Below the pieces are notes generated by a model. That model was not told the DNA's origin. It saw nothing but the letters and a program-made list of their open reading frames with translations, and ran no database searches. A DNA stretch of 64,000 nt from Pyropia yezoensis. Taxonomy: Eukaryota > Rhodophyta > Bangiophyceae > Bangiales > Bangiaceae. Shown piece by piece: positions 30,170 through 40,423 of the stretch. Position 1 is the first letter of the stretch. The number at the start of each line of letters is the position of its first letter. The stretch spans positions 12,521,420 through 12,585,419 of the forward strand of contig CM020620.1 in assembly GCA_009829735.1 (NCBI GenBank), read 5' to 3'. A program made the position numbers and the translations under genes.

Positions 30170-33100
30170 AGCAGCAACCGTCATCAAAACCGGTGCCAGA
30201 CGCTTCTTCGGTTCCTGAAAACATGTCGTCACCATTTGAAGGCCCGCGTCTCGGGCTTCTGCTTTCTACTGCCTCTGTCAATGGACATCTTGTTAAGGTG
30301 CTGTTTGACGACGGATCTCCCATTAACGTCGTATCAAGGCGCCTCGTGAATACCCTGAATGTGACCACGAAAGAAACGGACTTCGCGGCTAACATGCCCG
30401 ACGGTCGCTCCCACGTCCTCGCAGAGACCATTGAACCCTTAGAGATTCACATCGGCCCATACCAAGAACGTCTTCGGTTTGCTGTATGCGACCTAAGTGC
30501 GTACGACATCATCCTCGGAAAGAAATGGCGTGACGACAAGGACGCCAACATCAACAACAAGAAGAACAAGATCTCCTTCTAGTTTAACCAAAAGAACATC
30601 TCCATCACTGCCTCCCTCAAGAAACCCCATGGCCTGATTAGTAGGCAACGCCTCGCCAAGGACCTTATTCAAAAAGTTCCTGTCTTCGCCATTTACCTGC
30701 AATCCGAAGATCCTTCCAGCACCTTTGACATCAATGCGATCAAAATGGGAGAAGCTGAAGACAAGAATGACGTCCAAGAGATTCTCAACGAGTACGCCGA
30801 CGTCTTCCCGGAAGAGCTTCCCGATGGACTTCCTCCTGAACGCAGTCACAAGTTTAGCGTCAAGCTTACGGAGGACGCTCAACCACGTCGCAGTGGCATT
30901 TATCGCCTATCTGAATGGGAACTCGATGAACTCAAGACACAACTTGCAACCCTCATACGAAAGGGGTTCATCCAACCAAGTGCCTCACCGTGGGGCTCTT
31001 CTGTACTCTTTGCCGCAAAGAAGGACGGTGGCTGGCGAATGTGCATCGATTATCGAGCATTGAACAAAGCCACTATCAAGAACGCATATCCCTTACCAAG
31101 AATTGACGACATCTTCGACCAACTGCGAAAGGCCAAGTACTTCACGAAGATCGACCTCCGATCAGGTTACCACCAGATCCGGCTTGACCCTGATACTATC
31201 CCACTGACGGCGTTCCGAACAAAATACGGGTTCTACGAATTTACCGTGCTACCCTTTGGGCTAACAAATGCCCCCGCGGTCTTCATGAACCTAATGAATG
31301 ACGTCTTCCGACCCTCTCTCTACGAGTTTATCTGCGTCTACCTCGACGACATCCTGGTCTACAGTGAAGCTTACGAAGATCATCTAAAGCACCTAAGGCA
31401 AGCCCTGGACAAGCTGCGAGAGCATAAGCTCTACGCCAAACTCAGCAAATGCCAATTTGCGCGAACAACTGTGGACTACCTCGGCCATGTCATTTCCAAC
31501 GAAGGCTTCTCTATGGAGGACTACAAGGTCCAAGCCATTCGATCATGGGCAACGCCACAGAGCAAAAAAGATGTGCAATCTTTCCTCGGCATGGTCAACT
31601 TCTATCGTCGATTTATTAAGGGAATGGCATCCGTGGCTGCACCCCTCACAAGGCTTACTGGAAACGTCGACTTCGAATGGAACTCTGACGCCCAGAAGGC
31701 TTTTGAGCAACTACAAACCCTGACGACAAGTGCACCAGTACTGAGGCCATTCGACAAGAGGTACCCAATCTTCGTCTCCACAGATGCCAGTGGGTATGCT
31801 GTTGGCGCTGTCCTTGAACAAGATGACGGAAAAGGACGACGCCCAGTGGCCTACTTCTCATTGACGCTGAACATGCACGAACAGCGCTACAGTATCTGTG
31901 AGCGCGAACTGCTCGCAGTTGTACAAGCCATTCGACACTGGCGCTGCTACCTCCATGGAAGGTCGTTCGAGGTGCACACCGACCATGAGTCCCTAAGGTA
32001 CTTGAAAACCCAAGAGAAGCTCAACGACCGCCAAGTCAAGTGGCTAGAGCTGTTGGAGCAATTCGATTTCAAGATCATCCCCATCAAGGGCACTTCCAAC
32101 CCCGTAGCTGATGCTCTTTCAAGGCAACCACAAGACGCCCCCGATAAGCACGCTCCCAATCAAGATCTCCTTAGTCGCGTGCTAACCAAGACCATCGAAA
32201 GCCTACCCAAGAAAACTGAAATCAACAACCTCATGACCATAAGCCAAAGTGATCAAGACCTTGCCACCCTAGACCAAGAGTACAACGCGGATCCCGAGTT
32301 TGCCGACCTAGTCAAAGACCCAGTATCTCCCTACCGGCTTCACATGAGGTTGTTGAAACGAGGTGACCGTACATGCATCCCCGTTGGTACTCTACGCCAA
32401 AGACTACTCCATGACTACCACGACATCCCAAGCCAAGGACATATGGGAGTTAAGAAAACCACCAACGCTATTGCTTCCAAATACTACTGGAAGACAATGC
32501 GGAAGGACATCCAAAGATACGTACAATCATGTGATTTGTGCCAGCGGAACAAAGCTGGCACCCATTCACCTCTGGGTCACCTCAAACCACTAGATCCACC
32601 GAACCAACGATGGGCAAGTGTCTCCATGGACTTTATCACCCCTCTTCCACTGACCCAAAGGGGCCACAATGGCATTTACGTCATTGTGGACAGACTGTCG
32701 AAGATGATTCGACTAGCACCAATGAAGCCCGACTGTACTGCACCAGTCGTAGCGCAACTCTACCATGATCACGTCCACCGTCATCACGGTCTACCATCCG
32801 ACGTCGTCTGCGACCGAGACCGTATCTTCTTCTCCAACTTCTGGCAGTCGCTCACCGAAATTCTCAAGGTCAAGATCAAGGCATCTTCAGCCCATCATCC
32901 CCAGACGGACGGACAAACCGAGATCATGAACAAGAAGATTGAAGAAATCCTGCGAAACTTCGTGAACCATCATCAGGGTGATTGGGACCTCTTCCTTGTT
33001 GCTGCAGAAGTAGCTTACAACCGGTCACCCAATGCGGTCACGACGTACTCCCCATTCTTCCTGAACTACGGCTTTGAACCAAGGACAGTACCTGTCGACA

Positions 33101-33684
33101 TCGTCGAGAGCAAGGAATCGAAACTACCAGCAGTCTCAGATTGGCTAAGCAGTCTGCAAAAAGCGCAGGAGACTGCCATTACCGCTATCAAGAAGGCCAA
33201 TGAGACGCGCTCGGCGTACGCTAACCGTCGACGCCGACCATGTACGATCGCTGTCGACGACCTCGTGCTCCTGAGCACCAAGAACCTTATGCCGGACGCT
33301 TTCCAGGGCGCTCGCAAGTTGATGCCCAAGTTTTCGGGACCATACCGAGTCACTGAAAACATCAATGATGTTACGTTCTGTCTGGATCTGCCTCAAGCAG
33401 TCCTTGATCGAAAGGTGCACAACGCCTTTCACGCCAGTCTACTCAAGCCGTACAACGCTGATCCGTATGGTCGACTTCCTCCCGCTCCAGCTCCGGTAGC
33501 ATTTCCGGACGGATCGGTTGAGTACGAAGTGGACTCCATTATTCGGTCACGAAAACGCCGTGGACGACTGCAGTACCTGGTCAAGTGGAAAGGCTGCGAT
33601 GTCAGTGAGAACACCTGGCTAACCACGCAAGACCTCGACAACGCACCTGAGGTTCTCGACGCCTTCCTTCGACGCACGTCCTAA
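30124..33684 (+). pseudogene. pol: Element A pol (PR-RT-RH-IN-chromodomain), one in-frame TAG
   Basis: The frame is one base back from gag. Domains: an aspartyl protease with LFDDGSPINVVS (about 30301) where DSGA/DTGA is usual; a TAG at 30580-30582 just after the protease (CAG to TAG likely); reverse transcriptase with CIDYRALNKATIKNAYPLPR and the catalytic VYLDDILVYS (about 31336); RNase H with STDASGYAVGAVL (about 31775); integrase with an HHCC finger (CDLCQRNK at 32530) and the D-D-E triad (SMDF at about 32623, CDRDRIFFS at about 32809, GQTEIMNKK at about 32911); and a C-terminal chromodomain (YEVDSIIRSRK to ENTWLTTQDL, 33520-33640), which targets insertion to marked chromatin in chromoviruses. 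The stop at 33682-33684 is next to the polypurine tract. From 30745 on it is intact for 979 codons. Confidence 0.95.
30148..30154 (+). promoter_or_regulatory. Candidate -1 ribosomal frameshift site (C_CCA_AAA)
   Basis: The heptamer CCCAAAA is in the correct X_XXY_YYZ register in the gag frame (tgC CCA AAA), 12 nt before the gag stop. A -1 slip there leads exactly into the pol frame, which is open from 30124. I did not find a clear downstream pseudoknot by eye. Confidence 0.6.
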
Positions 33685-33694
33685 GGGGGGGAGG
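33685..33694 (+). other. Element A polypurine tract
   Basis: A run of ten purines (GGGGGGGAGG) directly abuts the 3' LTR and the pol stop codon. It primes plus-strand DNA synthesis. Confidence 0.85.
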
Positions 33695-34541
33695 TGTAAG
33701 GATTTCCCCCCTAATCCCATGCCTAATACTTAAGGGATAATATCTGGGACCTCTCCTTACAGATCCTGCCGAATCAACTCCTGGCAACATGGATCAACTC
33801 CTTGTATTGTGGGGCATGATGCGGTGTACCTTCCAGACGCAAGATGAGTCAGCCGCTGTCTCACGGTGTCTGCCGGCCGCACGACAGCAGCCATCGACAG
33901 CCCATCATGGCCTGTCGAAAGGCGCCACCGTCAGCACCCATGACGAGCCACATCTGCCACAGCTGGCGAGTCCGTTAAAATGTCCTCGCTGCAGCATTGC
34001 AGCGATGTGACTGGCTAGCCGGCTGGCCGATTCGGCCGACTCGATCGAATCGTGCTTACACGCCTCTCGGACCTTCGGGCCGACTGGCGTCTGGAGCCGG
34101 CTGGGGCGGCGCCCTAGGCGCCGCACGCCGGACCCCTTCGTTTGGGGCAAACTGGGGCTGCACTCCTTTAGTGCGCACGCCCGCCCATGCTATGTTCTGA
34201 GAGCCATGCTTTGTTTTTGGGCCGTTTTGTGCCTACCGGTGGAGCGACGGGGAAACGCATGCTTTGGGGCACCTCGGGTGCCCCGACGCGAGTATATAGT
34301 GCGTGAGTGTCGGCGCCACCGGGGGAGACCGGAAGGGCAACCACAGACACAGACCAAAGACGACCTTCACCCTTTGAACCCTCTCGATCACAACCGACGT
34401 CGCGCCGTCCTCTTCCCCAGACCCACCACCGTCACCACCTCCATCCTCTTCCCCGCACCCTGTCGCCCTATTGGCTGGCACGGGTCGCTGACACCATCAC
34501 GAGTACGTTGAGGGCTACCCAAGTGTGAGTGGTTCCTCACA
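33695..34541 (+). repeat. Element A 3' LTR
   Basis: 847 bp, the same length as the 5' copy, with three substitutions that I can see (near 34192, 34392 and 34528). The right-hand target duplication CCCCC follows at 34542-34546. Confidence 0.96.
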
Positions 34542-34546
34542 CCCCC

Positions 34547-36882
34547 GCTGCAGCGTGCACATCGAGGGACGTCAGCGGCGGGGCGGGGGGGGGGTGATGG
34601 TGCACGGCCGCCGCGGCAGCCTCCCTGCCGCCATCGAGGACCGTCCAATGGGTGGCGGCAAAGGAGAGGGGGGAGGTGGGGAAGGAGGCGGCCGGGCGCC
34701 CCGGCGCAGTTCCTTTCGCGGCGGCGGCGGCGGCGGCGGCCTCCGCGGCGGCAAGGCGCTTGTCGCGCACGCCGCGCGGATTGCGGATGGGCGCCAGTGC
34801 GCATGGACAGACTCCCCCCCCCCCCCCCTTCCCCACCCTCCACGTCCCCTACTTCGCCGCAACTCATCCCCACCGCTTCCCTTCCGCCGCGCCCTTTAAC
34901 TGCGGCTACAGCTGCCGACGCCACCGCCGCCGCCGTCGAGGCCGCCGTGGCCGCTGCGGCGGCCGACCGCGTTCACCATGGACGGGTCGGCGCGCCGTAA
35001 GCCACGGCGGGCACCGCTGCTACCGTCAGTGCCGGTACCGGCGGCGGCGGCTGCTTGGGATAGCGGCTCTCCCTCCTCCCCCCTGGCCCACTCGTTCAGG
35101 CGGTCGACGCGGCGGCGCCGCCGCGGGGCACCCTGGAGGGCTGGAGGCATGGTAGCGGGGAGCACCATGGCGGTGGCGGCGGCAGTGGCGCCGGCGCCCG
35201 CGGGAACTCGGCGACTGTGGAGGCGGCGGCGACGCCGACCTCTGCATTTGTAGCCCGACGTCGGCGCGGCAGTCGTTGCGCGCGCTCCGCACCGACGCCG
35301 CAATGGTGCTGCCGGCGGCAGCGGCGTACATGGCGGGCGACGCACTGCGGCGGGCGCTGCCGACCCTGCTGCTTGCAACGGTCGTGCACCCAACCGGGGG
35401 CGGGGGTGCTGCCGGGGAGAATGCGGGTGCTGGTGGTGCCGCTGCCTGTGGGGGGGGGGTGGCATGGCGGCGACACTTCTCGCGGGCGCCGCGCGGCGGC
35501 TTACCGCTGCGCTCCCCCAGTCGCTGCTTGTGCGGCAGCCGGCGCGGTTCGAGTCCACCGCCGCCACGCGCAACGCGCGGCGCCGTCGGCGCCATCCGCG
35601 GGCTGGCTCACGTGGGAGGCGCCGCCGCCGCCCGCGTCACTGCCGCAGCAGCCGCGCCTACCGGCGGATTCGGCGGCAGCGGCGGCGACGGCGGTGGCTG
35701 CAGCGGTGGCGCCGCCTCGCCTCGGCCACTTGACTGCGGCGGGGGTGGCGGCGGGGGCTGAGGTCGCAGCTGGCAGCCCGCGGCGGGGACGGGAGCCGCA
35801 GCGGTGCGTGCAGAAACTCGCAGCGGGACAGCGGGGACGGCGGCTCGCAAGCGGCTGGGTCGGTAGGGGGTCAGCCAGCAGGAAAGAGGGGGCATCCGCC
35901 GCGCGGAGGCCCGCAGCCGGCGAGAACAGTGGCCAGCCGTGGTGGGCAGCCGGCGTGGGACGGCCAAGCCGGCAGCCGGCAGCCGGCGCGGGGGCGGCCC
36001 GCCGCAGCCGGCAGTCGGCTGGAGCGGCGGCCACGCGCGGCCGGGAGCGGGCGGCAGCGGCGGTTGTCGGCGACAGTGCCGGAGGACGGCTGCGGGCGGC
36101 GCGGCGCTGGGGAGGGGCCCGTCAGCTGGCGCGGTCGATGAGCGTCTTGGGTGGTAGGGGACCAGAGCACGGGCGGGGAAAGGCAAGGCGTGGACCGAGG
36201 AGGGCGCGGCGTGGGCGGGGGGGGGAGCGGCGCCAGTGGTGCGGGGCGGGGCGTCGCCGGCGTTGGGTGGGTAGCGCGGTGGCGGGTGTGGCAGTATTGA
36301 CCCCCAGGTAGGGGGGCAACACGTGCCATGCAAGGGGCGGCAGGCCACTAGCCTGGCCCGTTCCTCCCCCTGCATTTGGGTCCATATTCCTTAAGTTAGG
36401 GATAGTTAGCTTAGTAGTAAATCCATCGTGGATTTGAAGGTTTCCTGCATTTATCGTCTTGAATTTTCGTGTGGCCCGGTGGGCAGGTGCTGGGGTGGGA
36501 GATTCTGAGTGGCGAGATTCTGTGGGGACCCTGGGGGGATAAAGGGAGGGACAGCGGGGCTTGGCCTCGCTTCCCCGTCCCGACCAAGAAACTGTTGGCC
36601 CACACACCATCTTCTTGTTTGTCAGTGGGGGGATTGCCCCACAACAGGGATAGAGTGTGTGCGACTTGCACTTCTTCCGGTTCCCCCGACACGGGAGGCA
36701 GCCCTTGTGCACCGCCCCAACTTGGGTGTCGCGTGAGCGAGAGGTTTTTGCTACAGCGGGAGTGGATTTGCCGAAGGGCCGCACGAGCGATCTTTGTGCT
36801 CGCCCTGCCTGAGATCGGCCGACCCCGCGGTGCCCCCGCCGGCATGTTTCAAGCTGTAACGACAAGTAAGATGAAAATGAGC
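34547..36882. other. GC-extreme coding-like stretch, unresolved
   Basis: This is the right flank of element A. Open frames occur on both strands. The most protein-like are on plus near 34890-34990 (TAAVEAAVAAAAADRVHHG type) and 35276-35405 (MVLPAAAAYMAGDALRRALP, then TLLLATVV), and on minus near 34540-34830 (SFAATHWTVLDGG). Before insertion this sequence was contiguous with 27082. From 36300 to 36880 the base composition becomes more AT-rich and I see nothing coding. I call no gene here. Confidence 0.3.
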
Positions 36883-37914
36883 TCACGCCTGCGCGCTCTT
36901 TGAGGCTCTCGCCTCATGCTCGAGCATCACACGAATCACTTTCAAGGTACGCGTCTTGCCTCCACTGTCCACCTCATAGCGGACGCGAACCTGCTCACGA
37001 CCGATGCCCTCCACGCTACCACCCCCCAGCACCTTGCGCGCGATGCGCGCGTGGTCATTCAGCTGCTTGCGCTCCGCGCGATCCAGCTTGATGGTTGGGT
37101 GCTTGTTCCCCACGAACGAACGCATGGGAAGCAGCCCATCCAACCCATCCTCCCATGCGGTTAAAACACCTTCGACCGTCGTCAGACCCTTCGGAAGGTT
37201 CTGGCGCGCAATGACCTTGTTCGGGGCCTCACCGCTCGCCCCACCCCCAGACACGCCATGCGACTGAGCTGCAACAGGAGGCAGACGTTGGGGGACGCCA
37301 GAAGGGGTGGCAGGGGGCGCGTGGCCCACAAGAGATGGCATGGTGGGGCGCGCCTCACGCGCGTGCTCTACAGGCGCTGCAACGGTGGAGGGTGCCCCGC
37401 GCAGGTGGTTGACAGGCGGCGACTCGGATGCAGGCCCTCTATCCGACGGCGCTGGAGCACAACCGGTCGAGAATCCAGTCGTGTCACGTTGCCCGTCGCC
37501 GTTAATCAGCAGGTTCATCTTCGCGGCGTTGCCAGGCGCAGCCAAGAACGTAGCGCGGAGCATGGAGTCCAGCCAGTCGTCCATGGCGCCATCCGGCGGG
37601 GCCCTGCTCTGGTCAACGTAAAGGGCAACGTCGGCGTCCGTCAGGGGTGCGCCTAAGTAGACCCGGGCCGCCGCGACGTCGTCCAGATGGCTGCCTTGTC
37701 CAGGAGACCACATGCTGATCGCGCGTCGTGTCGCCAATACAGGGGCGGGCGTGTCCCAGAAGGGATTGACCAAATGGAAGGTGAGCGTCGGGAGCGAGAG
37801 AAGTGGCGTCGCGCCAAGTGGGGGTGGTTCCCGTTGAAGTGCACCGCCGCCGCCAAGGCAGAGGAAGCGAGACACACTGGAGGCAGTCGGGCGCGCTCGC
37901 AGCTCACTCGGCAC
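36883..37914 (-). CDS. Conserved-looking protein of unknown function, possibly DNA-binding
   Basis: A clean 343-codon frame with normal amino-acid composition, unlike the low-complexity surroundings. Residues 1-230 contain a Leu/Val/Asp-rich part (DDVAAARVYLGAPLTDADV, MDDWLDSMLRATFLAA) and a Pro-rich linker. The C-terminal 110 residues are charged and compact: LPKGLTTVEGVLTAWEDG, PTIKLDRAERKQLNDHARI, then a basic end with KTRTLKVIRVMLEHEAR. A charged C-terminal domain of this sort recalls GCR1_C-type DNA-binding modules found in Crypton-type elements and some regulators. That comparison is from memory and weak. No tyrosine recombinase is present next to it, and no terminal repeats were seen. 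Confidence 0.55.
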   Translation of the reverse strand: MPSELRARPTASSVSRFLCLGGGGALQREPPPLGATPLLSLPTLTFHLVNPFWDTPAPVLATRRAISMWSPGQGSHLDDVAAARVYLGAPLTDADVALYVDQSRAPPDGAMDDWLDSMLRATFLAAPGNAAKMNLLINGDGQRDTTGFSTGCAPAPSDRGPASESPPVNHLRGAPSTVAAPVEHAREARPTMPSLVGHAPPATPSGVPQRLPPVAAQSHGVSGGGASGEAPNKVIARQNLPKGLTTVEGVLTAWEDGLDGLLPMRSFVGNKHPTIKLDRAERKQLNDHARIARKVLGGGSVEGIGREQVRVRYEVDSGGKTRTLKVIRVMLEHEARASKSAQA

Positions 37915-38897
37915 GTCGACAGCGGCCGTGGCGGCGGCGAGCCAGCGACGGCCACACGACAGCGGCTGTGTCCGCGGCGCGCCAGCGGCAGCCAGCCGTC
38001 GCAGGCGAGGGTCGTGGGGCCCGGAGGGTCGAAGGCCGGCGGCAGCGGCAGCGGTGGAGTGGCGGCGAGCCAGCGGCAGCGGGCTCCCCTCGGCCCAGCA
38101 CCCTGCCCCCCCTTACCGGCGGGGCACACGAGTGCAGCGAGAGCTAATTTGTGCTACATACGAACCCATGGACTGACACGTCCATTACTTCCGTGCCACG
38201 AAAGGGGTGGTGACCCCCCCCGTCTGCGCCGGGCCCCCGACCTCGCCAGGCTAGGCCCTTTCCCCCCCCCCGCCCCCGCCACCTCGCCCCTCAAACCCGT
38301 CCCCCGCTTCATGTCACCCCGGCCACCGCCACTCTCGCCGCCGCCGCCGCCCATTGCGGCCGCTGCCTTCTGCCGCAACTCGTCGTACTTGCTGTGTCCC
38401 ATGCCACCGTTTTCAGGTTCCGAAAGGTTCGGGTGCGCCGCCGGTTGCGGCATCCACTGCCGCCGTCGCTGCCTCTTCGCCCTGTCGCCCCCAGTCTCGC
38501 CGCAGTCGCCGCTGGCGACGACGGAAGGCACAGCCGCCAGTCCATGCGTGCCGACGGCGGCAGCGGCGGCCGCGGCAGCAGCGTCAACCGGGGCGTGGGC
38601 AACAGCCCGCGGCGACCGCAGCAGGAGGCTGCGATGTACAGCGGCGGCATCGAGAGTGGCGGCGGCCGGGGTGACGTGAAGTGGGGGACGGGGGAGATTT
38701 TTTTTGCCCAAGCGGGTACCGGGGGAGAAGGGGCAGCCGACGCCTCTTGCGTCGCCGGGCGGCATCGTCCGCAGCGGCACAGGGGTGCCTAGCGTGGGGC
38801 GAGACCGTAAGGGGGTGGGGCGGGAGCGGCAGCCGGCCGCCGAGGCCGGCGCGCCCCCCCCGCGCCCCCCCCGCCCCTCCCACCCCCCCCCTCCACC
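37915..38897. other. Spacer containing an inverted repeat
   Basis: No supported gene. Segments at 38290-38345 (minus) and 38641-38695 (plus) read almost the same over about 55 nt, sharing GAGAGTGGCGG(T/C)GGCCGGGG and GGGGGACGGG, so they form inverted arms around a 295-bp centre. A minus-strand frame with MGHSKYDELRQKAAAAMGG near 38400-38345 looks protein-like but cannot be extended into a gene. Confidence 0.35.
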
Positions 38898-40092
38898 TCA
38901 GCCCGCGGCGGGCGGCGGCGACAGCGGCGACCCCGCGGCGGCGGCGGCGACAAGCGCGGCGCGGACGGCGAGGAGGACGGCGGCCACGTCCACGTCAGCG
39001 GCGAGGCGCGCGGCGAGCACCGGCAGCGCCGGCACCCGCGGCTCGCAGTGGGTGACTGCCGGGGGGAGGGACGGGGGGAGGGTGCAGTGAGGACGGGCAA
39101 GCGCGGGGTTGGGGGGTGGGGGGGATGACGCAGCGATGGACCAGGGCGGGTGTTAGGGTCGGCGGGGGGGCGGTGCCGCGGCGGGGGTGGGGGGCGGGGC
39201 GGGCCCGCCCCCGCCGCCGCCGCCCGCCGCTGGCCACGGCGGCCGTGGCGGCAGGTGGTCACGCGGCGCGCGTACCCGTCTTCGCCCCCGCGACCTTCCG
39301 GTCGGCCACCTCTACAGGTTTCCACCCCCCCCCCCTCGACGGTCCCCCTACCTCTTCCCCGCCCCCCCCGGTGTGCCTGAGCGCACCCCCCCCCCCCTCC
39401 CCCCCCCCCCCCCCCAAAAAGTTCCCCGCAGCTCCGCGTCAAAGCCGACCGTCGCGACCGCCGCCGGCGCCCGCGGGTCCACGTACGTAAACCGAAAGAC
39501 GAGCACCGCCGCAGCCGCCGCGTTGCCGACCGCCACGCCCAGCTGCGCCGCGTAGTGGTCGGCGCGGCGGGCCGCCGCCGCCTCAATCGCGTCGGTCTCT
39601 GGGTGGGAGGGGGCGGTTGTGGAGGGGGGGAAGCAAAGGGGGTGATGACAGGGGGCGGCGGGAGGGGTGGGGTGTGTCAGTCGATGCGGCAACCAGGCGG
39701 AGGGGTGGGGGGCGTCGGACGGTGGCGCCTACCCGCCGCGGCGGCTGGGGCGCGGCAGTGTGCGCGCGGTGCGCCGCCCGCCCACCCAGGCCATCACAGC
39801 CCCCAGGAGCGCCTAAACCCACCCACCAACAGAACAGAGAACGGGGAGGCGCTCCCCTTCACCCAGTTCGACAGCCCCCCCGCCCTCACCTCATCATCGT
39901 CCCCCCCCCACCCCCACCCTTCGTCCAACGTACCCCGCTCGTACGCTTCGGCGTCCGCCTCGGCCGCTTCCTCCCGCAGCCGCGTAGCGGCCGTCGCGGC
40001 CGCTGCCGCCGCGGCCTTGACTGCCAACACCGCCCGCCCCTCCCGCACGGTCCGCAGCTCCTCCGCCTCCGCCGCCCGCATCGCGGCCAGCA

Positions 40093-40126
<34 letters not shown>

Positions 40127-40423
40127 GGACCGGAGGTGGCTTCCCCCGTCCGCCACCGCTGCCGCCACTTCCGCGTCCACCGCATCTCCACCAACGGCGG
40201 CAGCGGCGGTGGTGGCGGCGGCGGCGGTGGTGGCGGCGGCCCAGGCGGTGGCGTCGGCGCCCACGGCGGCGGCGGGGGCGGCGGGACGGGCGGCAGCGGC
40301 GGCGGCGCCCAAGGCTGGGGTCGAAAACGCGCTGGCGGTAGCGTGCACGCTAGGTGAGGGGCAGAGGTGGTCGAGGGCATAGGAACGACTTGAGACAGCA
40401 TTTCCTCCAGACTTATGAGGCAT
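38898..40423 (-). CDS. SPC25: Kinetochore protein Spc25 homologue, three exons
   Basis: Spc25 with Spc24 forms the base of the Ndc80 complex that ties kinetochores to microtubules. Exon 1 is 40423-39934 (start tentative; a good acceptor near 40350 suggests an upstream exon instead) and encodes an Ala/Glu-rich coiled coil ending EAEADAEAYER. Its GTACGT donor joins in phase 1 to exon 2 at 39598 (after CACCCAG), which reads ETDAIEAAAARRADHYAAQL, then VLVFRFTYVDPRAPAAVATV and GFDAELRGTFW. This is the Spc25 globular domain start, matching the family's LxFxFTxIDP pattern. Exon 3 (39055-38898, acceptor CGGCAG) reads VTHCEPRVPALPVLAARL and ends TGA, matching the family's YxVxxCxP then LxxLN-type helix. 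The exon 2 donor must lie in the poly-G tract at about 39378-39416, where no GT is visible in the right register. Confidence 0.7.
39370..39416 (-). repeat. Poly-G tract hiding the Spc25 exon 2 donor
   Basis: On the minus strand, two long G-runs broken by one A follow the codons GTFW. Homopolymers of this length are error-prone in sequencing and assembly. The nearest GT (GTGCGC) lies after the run, so the splice site or the run length cannot be trusted. Confidence 0.6.

Larger units (their letters stand above)
27088..34541 (+). mobile_element. Element A: Ty3/gypsy chromovirus, complete, young
   Basis: The element is bounded by two 847-bp LTRs that start TGTAAGG and end CTCACA. It is flanked by a 5-bp target duplication CCCCC (27083-27087 and 34542-34546). 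The LTRs differ at only three positions I can find, so insertion was recent. The internal order on plus is: primer-binding site, an extra zinc-finger frame, gag with zinc knuckle, then protease, reverse transcriptase, RNase H, integrase and chromodomain in pol, then polypurine tract. The PR-RT-RH-IN-chromodomain order defines a Ty3/gypsy chromovirus. Gag and pol each contain one in-frame TAG, so this copy is probably not autonomous. Confidence 0.96.
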
